From Flavonifractor hominis (GTDB lineage Bacteria > Bacillota > Clostridia > Oscillospirales > Oscillospiraceae): a stretch of DNA of 64,000 bases. This document shows positions 15,497 to 22,590 of this stretch, one piece after another. How positions within the stretch are numbered: the stretch's first letter is position 1; each line of letters begins with the position of its first letter. The stretch spans positions 62,001 through 126,000 of the forward strand of contig NZ_JBBMFT010000001.1 of the NCBI RefSeq assembly GCF_040095835.1, read 5' to 3'. Position numbers and translations under genes: made by a program. Below the pieces are notes generated by a model that saw nothing but the letters and a program-made list of their open reading frames with translations, was not told where the DNA came from and searched no databases.

Positions 15497-16905
15497 TCGC
15501 CTTTGCCGACTGGCTGATTACCGCCGACAGCAACATCATTGCCCGGCAGCACGACAACAACAGCCGGGTGTTGGTCATCACGGGGGAGCTGCCCGAGGGA
15601 TGGACGTGGGACCTGCTGGTGCAGGTTGGCAGAAACCTCAATATCATATCCCTGGAGCCGATGGAAGGCGGCGTGGGGGTACTGCTCACCGACGACATGC
15701 TGGCGGTATCCGGCCTCTACGCCATGCAGCTGCGGGGCACGCAGGGCGATATGGTGCGCCACACCAACCTTGTGCAGGTGTTCATCCCAGCCTCTCTGTC
15801 CGGGGACACACAGTGGCCGGAGGTGCCCAGCGAGTTTTCTCAAGCTGAGGCGTGCATCCGGACCCTCAACGCCCACCCGCCCATCCCCGGGGATAACGGG
15901 TACTGGCAGGTGTGGGACCTGGAGACAGATTCTTATGTGGAGAGCCAGCTGCCCCTGCCCGACGTGTCGGTGGGGCCGGAAGGGCCGCCTGGCCCACAGG
16001 GTCCGCAAGGAGATCCCGGGCCTCAGGGCCCCCAGGGTGAACCGGGGCCGCAGGGAGAAAAGGGAGACCCCGGAGAGCAAGGCCCGCAGGGAGAGCCTGG
16101 TCCACAAGGACCGGAAGGCCCACAGGGACCAAAGGGAGAAACGGGGGAAACGGGGCCCCAGGGGCCCAAGGGCGACCAGGGAGAAACCGGCCCCCAGGGG
16201 GAGACGGGTCCACAAGGCCCGCAAGGTGAGACAGGGCCACAGGGGCCTGCTGGTCCGGAAGGCCCACAAGGTCCGCAAGGAGAACCCGGTCCGCAGGGAG
16301 AGCCAGGACCTCAAGGGGAGCCTGGAAAAGACGGAGCCGGAGTGCCCGCCATCACGGCGGAGGACGAGGGTAAGGTGCTCGCTGTAGCCGATGGCGCGGC
16401 GGTGTGGGCCGCGTTGTCCGGCGGTGGCGGAGGCCTGTCCCTGGAGGAGATCGCTACGCTGGAGTCCGACGGCAGCGCGGTGCTTTACTCAAAAACACTG
16501 GACCCATTGCAGGCTGGTATTTACATGGCGGAGGGCATCATTGGCCAAGACTCTGATGAGAACAAGGGGCAGACGGTAGGTGCCGCAGTAGGGGCAACTG
16601 GAAGTATCTATACTCCGGGACTTAAATTTCTGTTTTCTCCTTCGAGAACAGAAACGTGGGCGTATGTGTGGTCGAAGGTTTTGTTCTTTTACGACGGTAA
16701 CGGCACGGCTACTCCACTGTCCTGCCTATTAGCGTCCAACACAAATACTTCGACTCCCCTTCAAAATGGAGCTGGATATTCGGTACCAATACAGGGGCCC
16801 GCATCGTCTACTGCTCCAATTACAAAGATGATCTTATATAGCCAGCAGTCCAAACTTGTGCCGTCCGGCAGCAAATGCACGCTCTACAAGGTGGTGACAA
16901 GATGA
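15493..16905 (+). CDS. Collagen-like phage fibre protein
   Basis: 470 residues, GTG 15493 overlapping the previous stop. Residues 1-160 form a beta-rich domain similar to other phage fibre bases (LLVQVGRNLNIISLEP). Residues 161-283 are an unbroken run of about 41 Gly-X-Y triplets dominated by GPQ, GEP and GPK, a collagen-like triple helix. The rest (about 290-470) is a globular tip whose codon use is more A+T-rich than the shaft. The triplets should trimerise into a rod. It ends with ATGA overlap to the next gene. Confidence 0.9.
   Translation: MIAFADWLITADSNIIARQHDNNSRVLVITGELPEGWTWDLLVQVGRNLNIISLEPMEGGVGVLLTDDMLAVSGLYAMQLRGTQGDMVRHTNLVQVFIPASLSGDTQWPEVPSEFSQAEACIRTLNAHPPIPGDNGYWQVWDLETDSYVESQLPLPDVSVGPEGPPGPQGPQGDPGPQGPQGEPGPQGEKGDPGEQGPQGEPGPQGPEGPQGPKGETGETGPQGPKGDQGETGPQGETGPQGPQGETGPQGPAGPEGPQGPQGEPGPQGEPGPQGEPGKDGAGVPAITAEDEGKVLAVADGAAVWAALSGGGGGLSLEEIATLESDGSAVLYSKTLDPLQAGIYMAEGIIGQDSDENKGQTVGAAVGATGSIYTPGLKFLFSPSRTETWAYVWSKVLFFYDGNGTATPLSCLLASNTNTSTPLQNGAGYSVPIQGPASSTAPITKMILYSQQSKLVPSGSKCTLYKVVTR
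15973..16341 (+). repeat. Gly-X-Y codon repeat (collagen-like)
   Basis: A tandem 9-base period (Gly codon, then two variable codons, commonly Pro and Gln) runs through 41 triplets inside the fibre gene. Synonymous variation is considerable, so it is not a recent exact expansion, but recombination within it could change fibre length. Confidence 0.9.
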
Positions 16906-17075
16906 ACGCGGGAGACAAGATCCCCTATTGGATCGACGGGGCGCTGGTGGAGCACACAGTGACCGAAGAAGAGGCACGCCTCTGGCAGGCCGCCCAGGAG
17001 GAGCAACCAGTTCCAACCCTGGAGGACCGGGTGTCCGACATCGAAACTGCGATTGAAAAGGGGATGAGCCTATGA
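16902..17075 (+). CDS. Small phage protein with AIEKGMSL tail
   Basis: 57 residues from ATG 16902, overlapping the fibre stop (ATGA). It contains GDKIPYWIDGALVEHTVTEEE and a heptad-like end (LEDRVSDIETAIEKGMSL). The C-terminal motif resembles that of the protein ending at 15496. No known domain. Position and coupling point to a fibre assembly partner. Confidence 0.6.
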   Translation: MNAGDKIPYWIDGALVEHTVTEEEARLWQAAQEEQPVPTLEDRVSDIETAIEKGMSL

Positions 17076-17506
17076 AACAGAGTACTCTGGACGCCCTGGC
17101 GTCCGCAATCTATTTGGCACGACGGCAGGTGCAGAGCGCCGGCCTGACCGACGATGATGAGCGCATCCGTGCCTCTGGGCTGTACGATGCGTGGACCGCA
17201 GGTAAGTATGAGGTTGGGAATATCCGCAATGCCAACGGCCAGACCTGGGAGTGCTTCCAGGCCCACGACAACGAGGAACACCCGGATGTCACTCCGGAGA
17301 ATTCCGCATGGTACACATTTTGGAGGCCTCTCCACGGTAAAACCCCTGAGACTGCCCGCCCCTGGTTAAAGCCCCAGCACGGAACAACCGACATCTATCA
17401 CATCGGAGAGTGCATGATTTACACAGACGGAAAAGTGTACCAGTGCCAGCGCGACACTGATTTTAGCCCTGAGGAATACGCGGCTGATTGGGGACTGGTG
17501 GAGTAA
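17072..17506 (+). CDS. Phage protein with carbohydrate-binding (chitin-binding 3-like) pattern
   Basis: 144 residues. The first 45 form helices. The rest is rich in Trp, Tyr and His with two spaced blocks: ANGQTWECFQAHDNEE with AWYTFWRPL, and TDGKVYQCQRDTDFSPEEYAADWGLVE. The pattern of exposed aromatics and a short beta core resembles CBM5/12 (ChtBD3) modules found in phage tail and lytic proteins. It may bind cell-wall sugars. It overlaps its upstream neighbour by four bases and is followed by the endolysin. Confidence 0.6.
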   Translation: MKQSTLDALASAIYLARRQVQSAGLTDDDERIRASGLYDAWTAGKYEVGNIRNANGQTWECFQAHDNEEHPDVTPENSAWYTFWRPLHGKTPETARPWLKPQHGTTDIYHIGECMIYTDGKVYQCQRDTDFSPEEYAADWGLVE

Positions 17507-17521
17507 AGGGGGCAACCGGAT

Positions 17522-18130
17522 ATGCTTAACAGCAGGGATATTGATACTCTGCGGAGCGACGTGGCGGCTAACTGCCGCGTCTGGCTGGAGCTGTGCAAGG
17601 AGGCCGGACTGGCAGTGCTGGTGACAGGCACGGTGCGGGACGAGGAATACCAGCGCTGGTGCTATGAACAGGGTACCGCCGCCACCCCCGTTCCCAGCTT
17701 TCACGGAGAGAAGGCGGGGCTGGCCTTTGATTTCTGCCAGAACATCAAGGGCAGGGAGTATTCCGACCTCGCCTTTTTCCAGAAAGCCGGGGAGCTGGGG
17801 GAGCTGGTTGGTTTCGAGTGGGGCGGACGTTGGTCCAGCTTCCCCGACCGGCCCCACCTCCAGTGGAGCGACGGAGGCAAATACACCAGCGCCATGATCC
17901 GCGCAGGGAACTACCCGCCGGATATGCCGCTGTATCAACTTCACAGCGAGGAGGACAAGATGCAGATTTATCACTGGTTCAAGGACATGCCCGACTGGGC
18001 CCGGCCCAGCGCCGAGAAGGCGTACAATAAAGGCGTCATCAAAGCCGACGCACAGACCGGCGCAGTCAACGTCTACGAAACCAATTTGCAGGCTATCGTC
18101 TGGCTAGACCGGCTGGGCCTGCTGGAATAG
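17522..18130 (+). CDS. Endolysin, M15-family peptidase with SLH-like C-terminus
   Basis: 202 residues. The catalytic domain (1-about 140) has R39 and the zinc motif S59-x-H61 to D70 (SFHGEKAGLAFD) plus H112 (PHLQW), the set of the VanY/L-alanyl-D-glutamate peptidase M15 family. The C-terminal 55 residues (FKDMPDWARPSAEKAYNKG, then LQAIVWLDRLGLLE) resemble an S-layer homology-like wall-binding module common on clostridial phage endolysins. It cuts peptide cross-links of peptidoglycan at the end of the lytic cycle. No signal peptide, so it needs the holin downstream. Confidence 0.88.
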   Translation: MLNSRDIDTLRSDVAANCRVWLELCKEAGLAVLVTGTVRDEEYQRWCYEQGTAATPVPSFHGEKAGLAFDFCQNIKGREYSDLAFFQKAGELGELVGFEWGGRWSSFPDRPHLQWSDGGKYTSAMIRAGNYPPDMPLYQLHSEEDKMQIYHWFKDMPDWARPSAEKAYNKGVIKADAQTGAVNVYETNLQAIVWLDRLGLLE

Positions 18131-18139
18131 GAGGGAACG

Positions 18140-18628
18140 ATGGAGCACATCACGGGAGCAAAGGCGGCTATTGCCGCTGTGATCGGATGCCTCACCGCAC
18201 TGTGGGGGTGGTTTGGCTGGCTGGTGTTTGCCTGGGTGGTCTGCATGGCCATTGACTATATCACCGGCTCCTGCGCCGCGCTGAGAGCGGGGGAGTGGTC
18301 CTCAAAGCAGGCCCGGGACGGGCTGTGGCACAAGCTGGGGGCTGTGGTGGCTGTGCTGGTGGCCGTCATTCTGGACGGGGTGATCGGCATCATCCTGGCC
18401 AATATTCCGGCCCTCACGCTGCCCTTTGACTACACGGTATTTGTGAGTGTGTTGGTGCTGGTGTGGTACATTATGACCGAACTGGGCTCAATCGTCGAAA
18501 ATGCCGGCGCTTTGGGTGCGCCCGTGCCCGCTTGGCTGGCAAACGCCATCGCCGCCCTGGAGGCCCGCGTGGATCAGGCCGGCGAGCAGCTGGGCCAGGG
18601 TGAGGACTCCGCCAACCGGGACGTATAA
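18140..18628 (+). CDS. Phage holin (holin family 4 / TcdE-like)
   Basis: 162 residues. Three hydrophobic segments can be seen, at about 10-40, 69-95 and 100-118, and a hydrophilic, charged C-terminus. The motif IDYITGSCAALRAGEWSS after the first helix is typical for phage holin family 4, related to TcdE/UtxA. It should form membrane lesions and release the endolysin. It lies after the endolysin, a common order in clostridial prophages. It is the last clear phage gene. Confidence 0.88.
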   Translation: MEHITGAKAAIAAVIGCLTALWGWFGWLVFAWVVCMAIDYITGSCAALRAGEWSSKQARDGLWHKLGAVVAVLVAVILDGVIGIILANIPALTLPFDYTVFVSVLVLVWYIMTELGSIVENAGALGAPVPAWLANAIAALEARVDQAGEQLGQGEDSANRDV

Positions 18629-18762
18629 GCGCTATAAAGCTTTATATAAGACGCTATATCTTCCTCCTTACAGGAATCATAGATTTTTTTCGTGTGTATG
18701 CAGACGGCCTCGCGGATGCAGGTGTTATCCTGCACGGGACCGGGCATGACCTTCTCAGACAT
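18574..18762 (-). pseudogene. 5' fragment of a host gene interrupted by the prophage
   Basis: ATG 18762 has a full AGGAGG (18771-18776 on the plus strand as CCTCCT) at 8-base spacing. The first 32 codons read DNTCIREAVCIHTKKIYDSC, a start I recognise from a family of clostridial proteins of unknown function, where DSC is normally followed by a DKDC-type motif and several hundred residues. Here the frame turns into unrelated sequence and then runs antisense into the holin end. This is best explained by prophage integration. The family recognition is from memory. Confidence 0.55.
18629..18668. other. A+T-rich prophage end with 14-bp palindrome, probable attR region
   Basis: About 40 bases between the holin stop and the host-like sequence. 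It contains the perfect palindrome TATAAAGCTTTATA at about 18634-18647 and repeated TATA steps. The host-gene fragment on the minus strand loses its expected family sequence near 18664-18670, so the right attachment core is expected to be within about 18660-18690. The exact core cannot be defined without the left end. Confidence 0.4.
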
Positions 18763-18861
18763 GAATGATACCTCCTCGTAGAGTGTGAAAAGGACGGTTC
18801 CCTTCTCGCTCCATTCTATGTACCCGTGCGCGATTTGTGCGCAGAGGAGACAATGTCTGGT

Positions 18862-18899
18862 CGAAAAAAGAGAGTCCGGACCATGCTATGGTCCGGACT
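18862..18899 (-). terminator. Terminator after the TIGR01906 membrane protein gene
   Basis: A perfect 12-bp stem (18873-18884 with 18888-18899, loop GCT) is followed on the minus strand by a CTCTTTTTT tract. It lies 18 bases after the end of the upstream minus-strand gene. Confidence 0.85.
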
Positions 18900-18916
18900 G
18901 CTGAAAGGTGACTGTT

Positions 18917-19582
18917 TCAGTAAGAGACTGCTGCCGACCGGCGATGCCGCCGGTCGTGGAGAATGAGGATGACGCAGCAGAGGATCAATACCGCTGCAAT
19001 AAACAACGCACAGTTTCGGAAAAAGACCTCAGGCATAACGAGGATGATCTGGTCGGTGTTGGGGTCAAAAATCCAGTTGTCCTTTCCTGGGAAAAAGAGG
19101 GCATGGAACACGACAAAGGCCCGGTCAAAGTTCACCGCGGCTAAAGCACCGATTGCGGCAGTGAGAACCAAGGTCGAGATTCCCGCCCAAAATCCCACAC
19201 CTCGTCCGAGAAAACGGTAAAAACGCAGCCGCCCAGTTCGGTTCAGCCAGTAAAGTATCCCGGTGAGGCAGGCAGACGCGCCGAGTACGGCAAAGTCCGT
19301 AAGAAACAGGCCGCGCACGTCCTCAAAATGGCTCTTTCCCGACTCGGACCAAGCCAACTGGCCGGTGCCGAAGGGCTTACCAAACACACAGTAGTCCAGC
19401 ACCTCGTCGTAGGCGTCCCGGATAACTTCCTCGGACCAGCCGGTCTGTTCCGACAGATGAAGGGTACGGATCTGTATGTAATAAAATGGCCGGATAAGAA
19501 TCGGAGCCGCGATGGAAAGGCTGAGAATCAGACAAAACAGGGTGCCTATACAAAGCAGAGAGGCAGGTTTGGAGGGGGACAT
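18917..19582 (-). CDS. TIGR01906 (DUF1461) integral membrane protein
   Basis: 221 residues from ATG 19582, which has GAGGTGA at good spacing. GTG at 19591 would overlap the previous stop and is a less likely start. Four hydrophobic segments are seen, at about 7-30, 90-110, 126-152 and 185-206. The N-terminal part has DEVLDYCVFGKPF and the later FHALFFPGKDNWIFDPNTD, the signature of TIGR01906/DUF1461 proteins. Function is unknown in the family. It is the last gene of a three-gene membrane protein operon. Confidence 0.8.
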   Translation of the reverse strand: MSPSKPASLLCIGTLFCLILSLSIAAPILIRPFYYIQIRTLHLSEQTGWSEEVIRDAYDEVLDYCVFGKPFGTGQLAWSESGKSHFEDVRGLFLTDFAVLGASACLTGILYWLNRTGRLRFYRFLGRGVGFWAGISTLVLTAAIGALAAVNFDRAFVVFHALFFPGKDNWIFDPNTDQIILVMPEVFFRNCALFIAAVLILCCVILILHDRRHRRSAAVSY

Positions 19583-19587
19583 GCCGG

Positions 19588-20250
19588 TCACCTCATTTCA
19601 ATAGAAAGGGTCAGTAAGACTTGGGAGGGGAGATAAAACAACCACATGCCGATTTGAGCAAAAGCGATGGCACCACTCAGCCCATCCGGAGGCAGAAAGG
19701 CTGCGAGGTTGTGCAGCCCGACGCAGATATCACAGCATAAAAACAGAATGAGGCCGACGGAAAAGTACAGGCCTTTGCGCCCCAGCCGGAGGCTTTCGGC
19801 GGCGTTTACTGCCAGCTGAACAAAATAAAAGAGAGCCAACAGGCTCAGCGCATTCAACGCACCCAGTTGCCAGACAGCCAGCAGTGCCGCTCCTGTAAGC
19901 AGCGCACGTACGGCCACATCCGGCCATGCCCGGCCACCCAGACGACGGCGCAGCCGGGCACGGTAGAGCAGCTGCACCACACAGAAGCAGGCTACACCCG
20001 CCAGATAGTGGGTATTGAGTACCAGCAGGAACAGATCAGCCAGCGCGGTGCAGGCCAAGGCTGCGCACATCAGTCCGCTATCCCGGTTGTGAGTGCGGAC
20101 CAGAGACAGCGCAAAGCAGAGTAAAATGCCGCCATATTTCAGGGCCGTACTCATCCAGCTGCCTGGATCCAGCAGGTCAAGCAACAGGAAACACAGGTAT
20201 AAGCATCCCTCTGCGCAGAGAAAAGCGGGGATCCATTTGCGTTTTTTCAT
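19588..20250 (-). CDS. YhhN/TMEM86-like integral membrane protein (lysoplasmalogenase family)
   Basis: 220 residues from ATG 20250; an upstream in-frame ATG (20268) has no ribosome site while GGAGG precedes 20250. The protein has 7-8 hydrophobic segments, with an acidic residue inside two of them (ALACTALADLFLL and FLCCDICVGLHNLAAFLP), the pattern of YhhN/TMEM86 proteins. Members hydrolyse the vinyl ether of lysoplasmalogen. Anaerobic clostridia do make plasmalogens, so this role fits, but substrate use is inferred. The stop overlaps the possible GTG start of the next gene. Confidence 0.65.
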   Translation of the reverse strand: MKKRKWIPAFLCAEGCLYLCFLLLDLLDPGSWMSTALKYGGILLCFALSLVRTHNRDSGLMCAALACTALADLFLLVLNTHYLAGVACFCVVQLLYRARLRRRLGGRAWPDVAVRALLTGAALLAVWQLGALNALSLLALFYFVQLAVNAAESLRLGRKGLYFSVGLILFLCCDICVGLHNLAAFLPPDGLSGAIAFAQIGMWLFYLPSQVLLTLSIEMR

Positions 20251-20296
20251 CGGAATGGCCCCCTCCATTTACTGATAAAAGGGATTATACAACAGC

Positions 20297-20324
20297 GTGC
20301 CGCCCATTGCAAGCAGGGCGGCAC
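20297..20324 (-). terminator. Weak stem-loop between TVP38-type and YhhN-like genes
   Basis: A perfect 9-bp stem (20297-20305 with 20316-20324) lies just after the end of the TVP38-family gene. It is followed on the minus strand by only a mixed T-rich stretch (GCTGTTGTATA), so it may be a partial terminator or an mRNA-stability element. Confidence 0.4.
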
Positions 20325-20338
20325 ACTGTGAGACAGCT

Positions 20339-21013
20339 TCATTTTCGAAATCGTTCCAGCAGAGCCTGTTCCAATCGGTCTCCATATTTTAAGCCCAACA
20401 AAAAAATAAGAATGCCTGCCGCACCCAGCGGGATCATTGCCCATACGGGAATGGAGATGGTGGCACCCCCCAGGCAGCAGGCTACCAGCAATCCCCATGG
20501 ACGTGTCAGAAGCACGATAAGGAAAAAACGGCGGGCCGGAATATCGGTGAGACCGGCCAAAATACAGATCAGATCATCCGGGAAAAAGGGGAAAAGAAAG
20601 ACCAGAATGAGAAAGATGTCCCGTTTGCGACGGATCACATCCAGATACCGCTGGGTAACCGTTTGGCTGACCAGACGCTCGGCAAAGCTCTGTCCCAGGA
20701 TGCGGGCCAGAAAAAAGACCAGCATGGATCCGGATACTACGGCGATCCAGGTCAACAGGAAGGCGGGCCAGGTACCAAAGAGCACTGCACCGGCCAACGC
20801 CGTGACATTGCTTGGAATGGGAGCGATGAGAACGGAGAGCAGCTGTACCATCAGATAGAACAGGTGGGAGAAGGGAGAAAAACGCTGGATATAGTCGCGC
20901 ATGGCGTCCAATGAACCGATGCAGGTAAAAAAGCCTGTATTCCACAGCAAAAGGACTCCGCCGGCGAGCAGCAGCAAGGTGAGCAGCGCGGCCAGCCACT
21001 TGCGTTGTTTCAT
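20339..21013 (-). CDS. TVP38/TMEM64 family membrane protein
   Basis: 224 residues from ATG 21013, with GGAGTAGAGAG upstream. It contains the SNARE-associated/DedA-like core: LIAPIPSNVTALAGAVLFG, then GSMLVFFLARILG and FFPDDLICILAGLTDI, with five or six hydrophobic segments. DedA/TVP38 proteins move phospholipids or undecaprenyl-phosphate across the membrane. It may head the three-gene operon. Confidence 0.85.
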   Translation of the reverse strand: MKQRKWLAALLTLLLLAGGVLLLWNTGFFTCIGSLDAMRDYIQRFSPFSHLFYLMVQLLSVLIAPIPSNVTALAGAVLFGTWPAFLLTWIAVVSGSMLVFFLARILGQSFAERLVSQTVTQRYLDVIRRKRDIFLILVFLFPFFPDDLICILAGLTDIPARRFFLIVLLTRPWGLLVACCLGGATISIPVWAMIPLGAAGILIFLLGLKYGDRLEQALLERFRK

Positions 21014-21101
21014 ATCTCTCTACTCCTTATCGTCCGGGATGGATATAGGCTACCACAACTTGGGCCGTTCTGCCAGAGCAAACCCATTTAGAATTGCTTA
21101 T

Positions 21102-21133
21102 AAAAAACAAAAAATCCACACCCAAAGGTGTGG
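21102..21133 (-). terminator. Terminator of the 28-codon micro-gene
   Basis: A 7-bp stem (21116-21122 with 21127-21133, loop CAAA on the plus strand) is followed on the minus strand by ATTTTTTGTTTTTT. The micro-gene stop is 18 bases upstream. Confidence 0.85.
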
Positions 21134-21151
21134 TTTCTGCCGGAACGATTC

Positions 21152-21238
21152 TTACCGCTCACTGTAGATGACCTGCTCGTTGTCGCCGAAGATCAGCTCG
21201 TCTACATCATTGGTGCTGATGCTCTCATACAGAATCAT
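21152..21238 (-). CDS. Micro-gene, 28 aa, unknown function
   Basis: A 28-codon frame from ATG 21238 to TAA 21152-21154. AAAGGAGG lies about 10 bases upstream, and a promoter with TTGTAT and TATACT at 17-base spacing lies at 21273-21301. A strong terminator follows. The peptide begins MILYESISTNDVDELIFG and is strongly acidic in the middle, with no hydrophobic segment. The complete set of expression signals argues for a real transcript of about 150 bases. Alternatives are a small RNA with an incidental frame, or a leader peptide, though no gene lies downstream before the terminator. Confidence 0.6.
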   Translation of the reverse strand: MILYESISTNDVDELIFGDNEQVIYSER

Positions 21239-21272
21239 GAAGCATACGCCTCCTTTCCTTTGTTCTGCGTTT

Positions 21273-21301
21273 AGTATAGCGTTTCTTTTTGTAAAATACA
21301 A
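21273..21301 (-). promoter_or_regulatory. Promoter of the micro-gene
   Basis: Minus-strand -35 TTGTAT at 21296-21301 and -10 TATACT at 21273-21278, spacing 17. A second TTGACT lies further upstream but at too large a spacing. Confidence 0.65.
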
Positions 21302-21381
21302 GCAGTCAATTGTAAAGTTTACATAAAATTAACAAAAGAGAATTGTATAGGATTACAATAGATGCGGAATGGGATTTCGAA

Positions 21382-21410
21382 TTGCGGGAATGAAATTCCT
21401 ATGATACAAT
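21382..21410 (+). promoter_or_regulatory. Promoter of the TIGR00300-like gene
   Basis: -35 TTGCGG (21382-21387) and -10 TACAAT (21405-21410), spacing 17. The -10 covers an in-frame ATG at 21409, which rules out that start and supports ATG 21448. Confidence 0.65.
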
Positions 21411-21447
21411 GGCCTTAGAGATCGAATATAGAAAGGGGTTCGTTCCA

Positions 21448-22530
21448 ATGAGCTTTGTTCTGCCTGAATATCATGCTCCTGATTTTGGGGAGGCCCGGTT
21501 TGTCAATGCGCCCGACGTGGTGTTTGCACCTGCACCCAAGGACGGTGTGGCACCGGAAGGGTATCATGCCACCAGTATTTATCCGGAATACTTTAAAGTG
21601 AACGGTCAGTGGCTCCTGGCGGAAGAGAGCCGAATGGACTGTGTGGCAGTGCTGCGGAATGGAAAGATCGCGGTGGTTGAATTCCGCAATTTGAAAGCAG
21701 GAGAACCGGTGGTGGTAGGGCGTACAGAGGATGCCAGCCAGGGTATCTACATTTATGCCAACGGATTCCAGGCGGAAAGCAGCGAACAGGAAACCTTTGC
21801 ATTCCGGCAGGGACGTTCCCGAGAGACGGCCTATTCCATGGATTACGATTCGATTTACGAGCTGCTGCGCTATGAAAAGGATCACGGAAAGATCCTGTGG
21901 GTCATGGGACCGGCCTGCGCCTTTGACCACGATTCCCGGGCAGCCTTCGCCGCACTGGTACGGGGCGGATATGTCCATGGACTGCTGGCAGGCAACGCCC
22001 TGGCGACCCATGATCTGGAGGCCAGCTATCTGCGCACGGCTTTGGGCCAGGATATTTACACTCAGAAGAGCATGCCAAATGGCCACTATAACCACATCGA
22101 TACTCTGAACGCAGTGCGCAATTACGGATCTACGGCTGCCTTTATCCAGGCGGGCAAGGCTACCGACGGTATCATTTATGAGTGCGTTACCCATAATATT
22201 CCCTATGTTCTGGTGGGCTCTGTCCGCGACGACGGACCACTGCCCGAGGTGTACGGCAACGTGTATGAGGGGCAGGATGCTATGCGGGCACTGGTACGGG
22301 AGGCTACCACCATCATCTGTATGGCCTCCACCCTGCATACGGTGGCCACGGGCAACATGACCCCATCCTATCGGGTGGTGGACGGTGTCGTTCGGCCGGT
22401 CTACTTCTACTCCGTGGATATTTCGGAGTTTGCGGTCAACAAGTTGCGGGACCGGGGCAGCCTGTCGGTGCGCACCATCGTCACCAACGTGCAGGACTTT
22501 GTGGTCAACGTGAAAAAAGGTGTCCTGTAA
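21448..22530 (+). CDS. TIGR00300-family protein (archaeal ornithine cyclodeaminase / LOR-SDH domain-like)
   Basis: 360 residues from ATG 21448 (AAAGGGG upstream). The C-terminal half carries the TIGR00300 signature blocks: GLLAGNALATHDLEASYL, MPNGHYNHIDTLNAVRNYGS, YECVTHNIPYVLVGSVRDDGPLP and ASTLHTVATGNMTPSY, ending with a VDISEFAVNKLRDRGS strand. Related proteins include archaeal NAD-dependent ornithine cyclodeaminase and the C-terminal half of cyanobacterial ArgZ/AgrE. The N-terminal half is not the amidinotransferase part of ArgZ. Proline formation from ornithine is possible but not shown. It stands alone with its own promoter and terminator. Confidence 0.7.
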   Translation: MSFVLPEYHAPDFGEARFVNAPDVVFAPAPKDGVAPEGYHATSIYPEYFKVNGQWLLAEESRMDCVAVLRNGKIAVVEFRNLKAGEPVVVGRTEDASQGIYIYANGFQAESSEQETFAFRQGRSRETAYSMDYDSIYELLRYEKDHGKILWVMGPACAFDHDSRAAFAALVRGGYVHGLLAGNALATHDLEASYLRTALGQDIYTQKSMPNGHYNHIDTLNAVRNYGSTAAFIQAGKATDGIIYECVTHNIPYVLVGSVRDDGPLPEVYGNVYEGQDAMRALVREATTIICMASTLHTVATGNMTPSYRVVDGVVRPVYFYSVDISEFAVNKLRDRGSLSVRTIVTNVQDFVVNVKKGVL

Positions 22531-22546
22531 TCAGATAAAAGACAAA

Positions 22547-22590
22547 AACCGCGGGCGGCTGCTATGGGGCAGCCGCCCGCGGTTTTACTT
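22547..22590. terminator. Bidirectional terminator between TIGR00300-like and AEC genes
   Basis: A perfect 16-bp GC-rich stem (22547-22562 with 22569-22584) carries TTTTACTTTT on the plus side and a T tract (from GACAAAAACC) on the minus side. It can end both convergent genes. Confidence 0.88.

Noticed and set aside
15973..16341. CRISPR-like periodic repeat
   Set aside because: The 9-base period is the Gly-X-Y coding repeat of a fibre; there are no constant repeats with unique spacers.
18777..18861. Promoter of the disrupted host gene
   Set aside because: No -35/-10 pair with good spacing could be found, so it is not listed.
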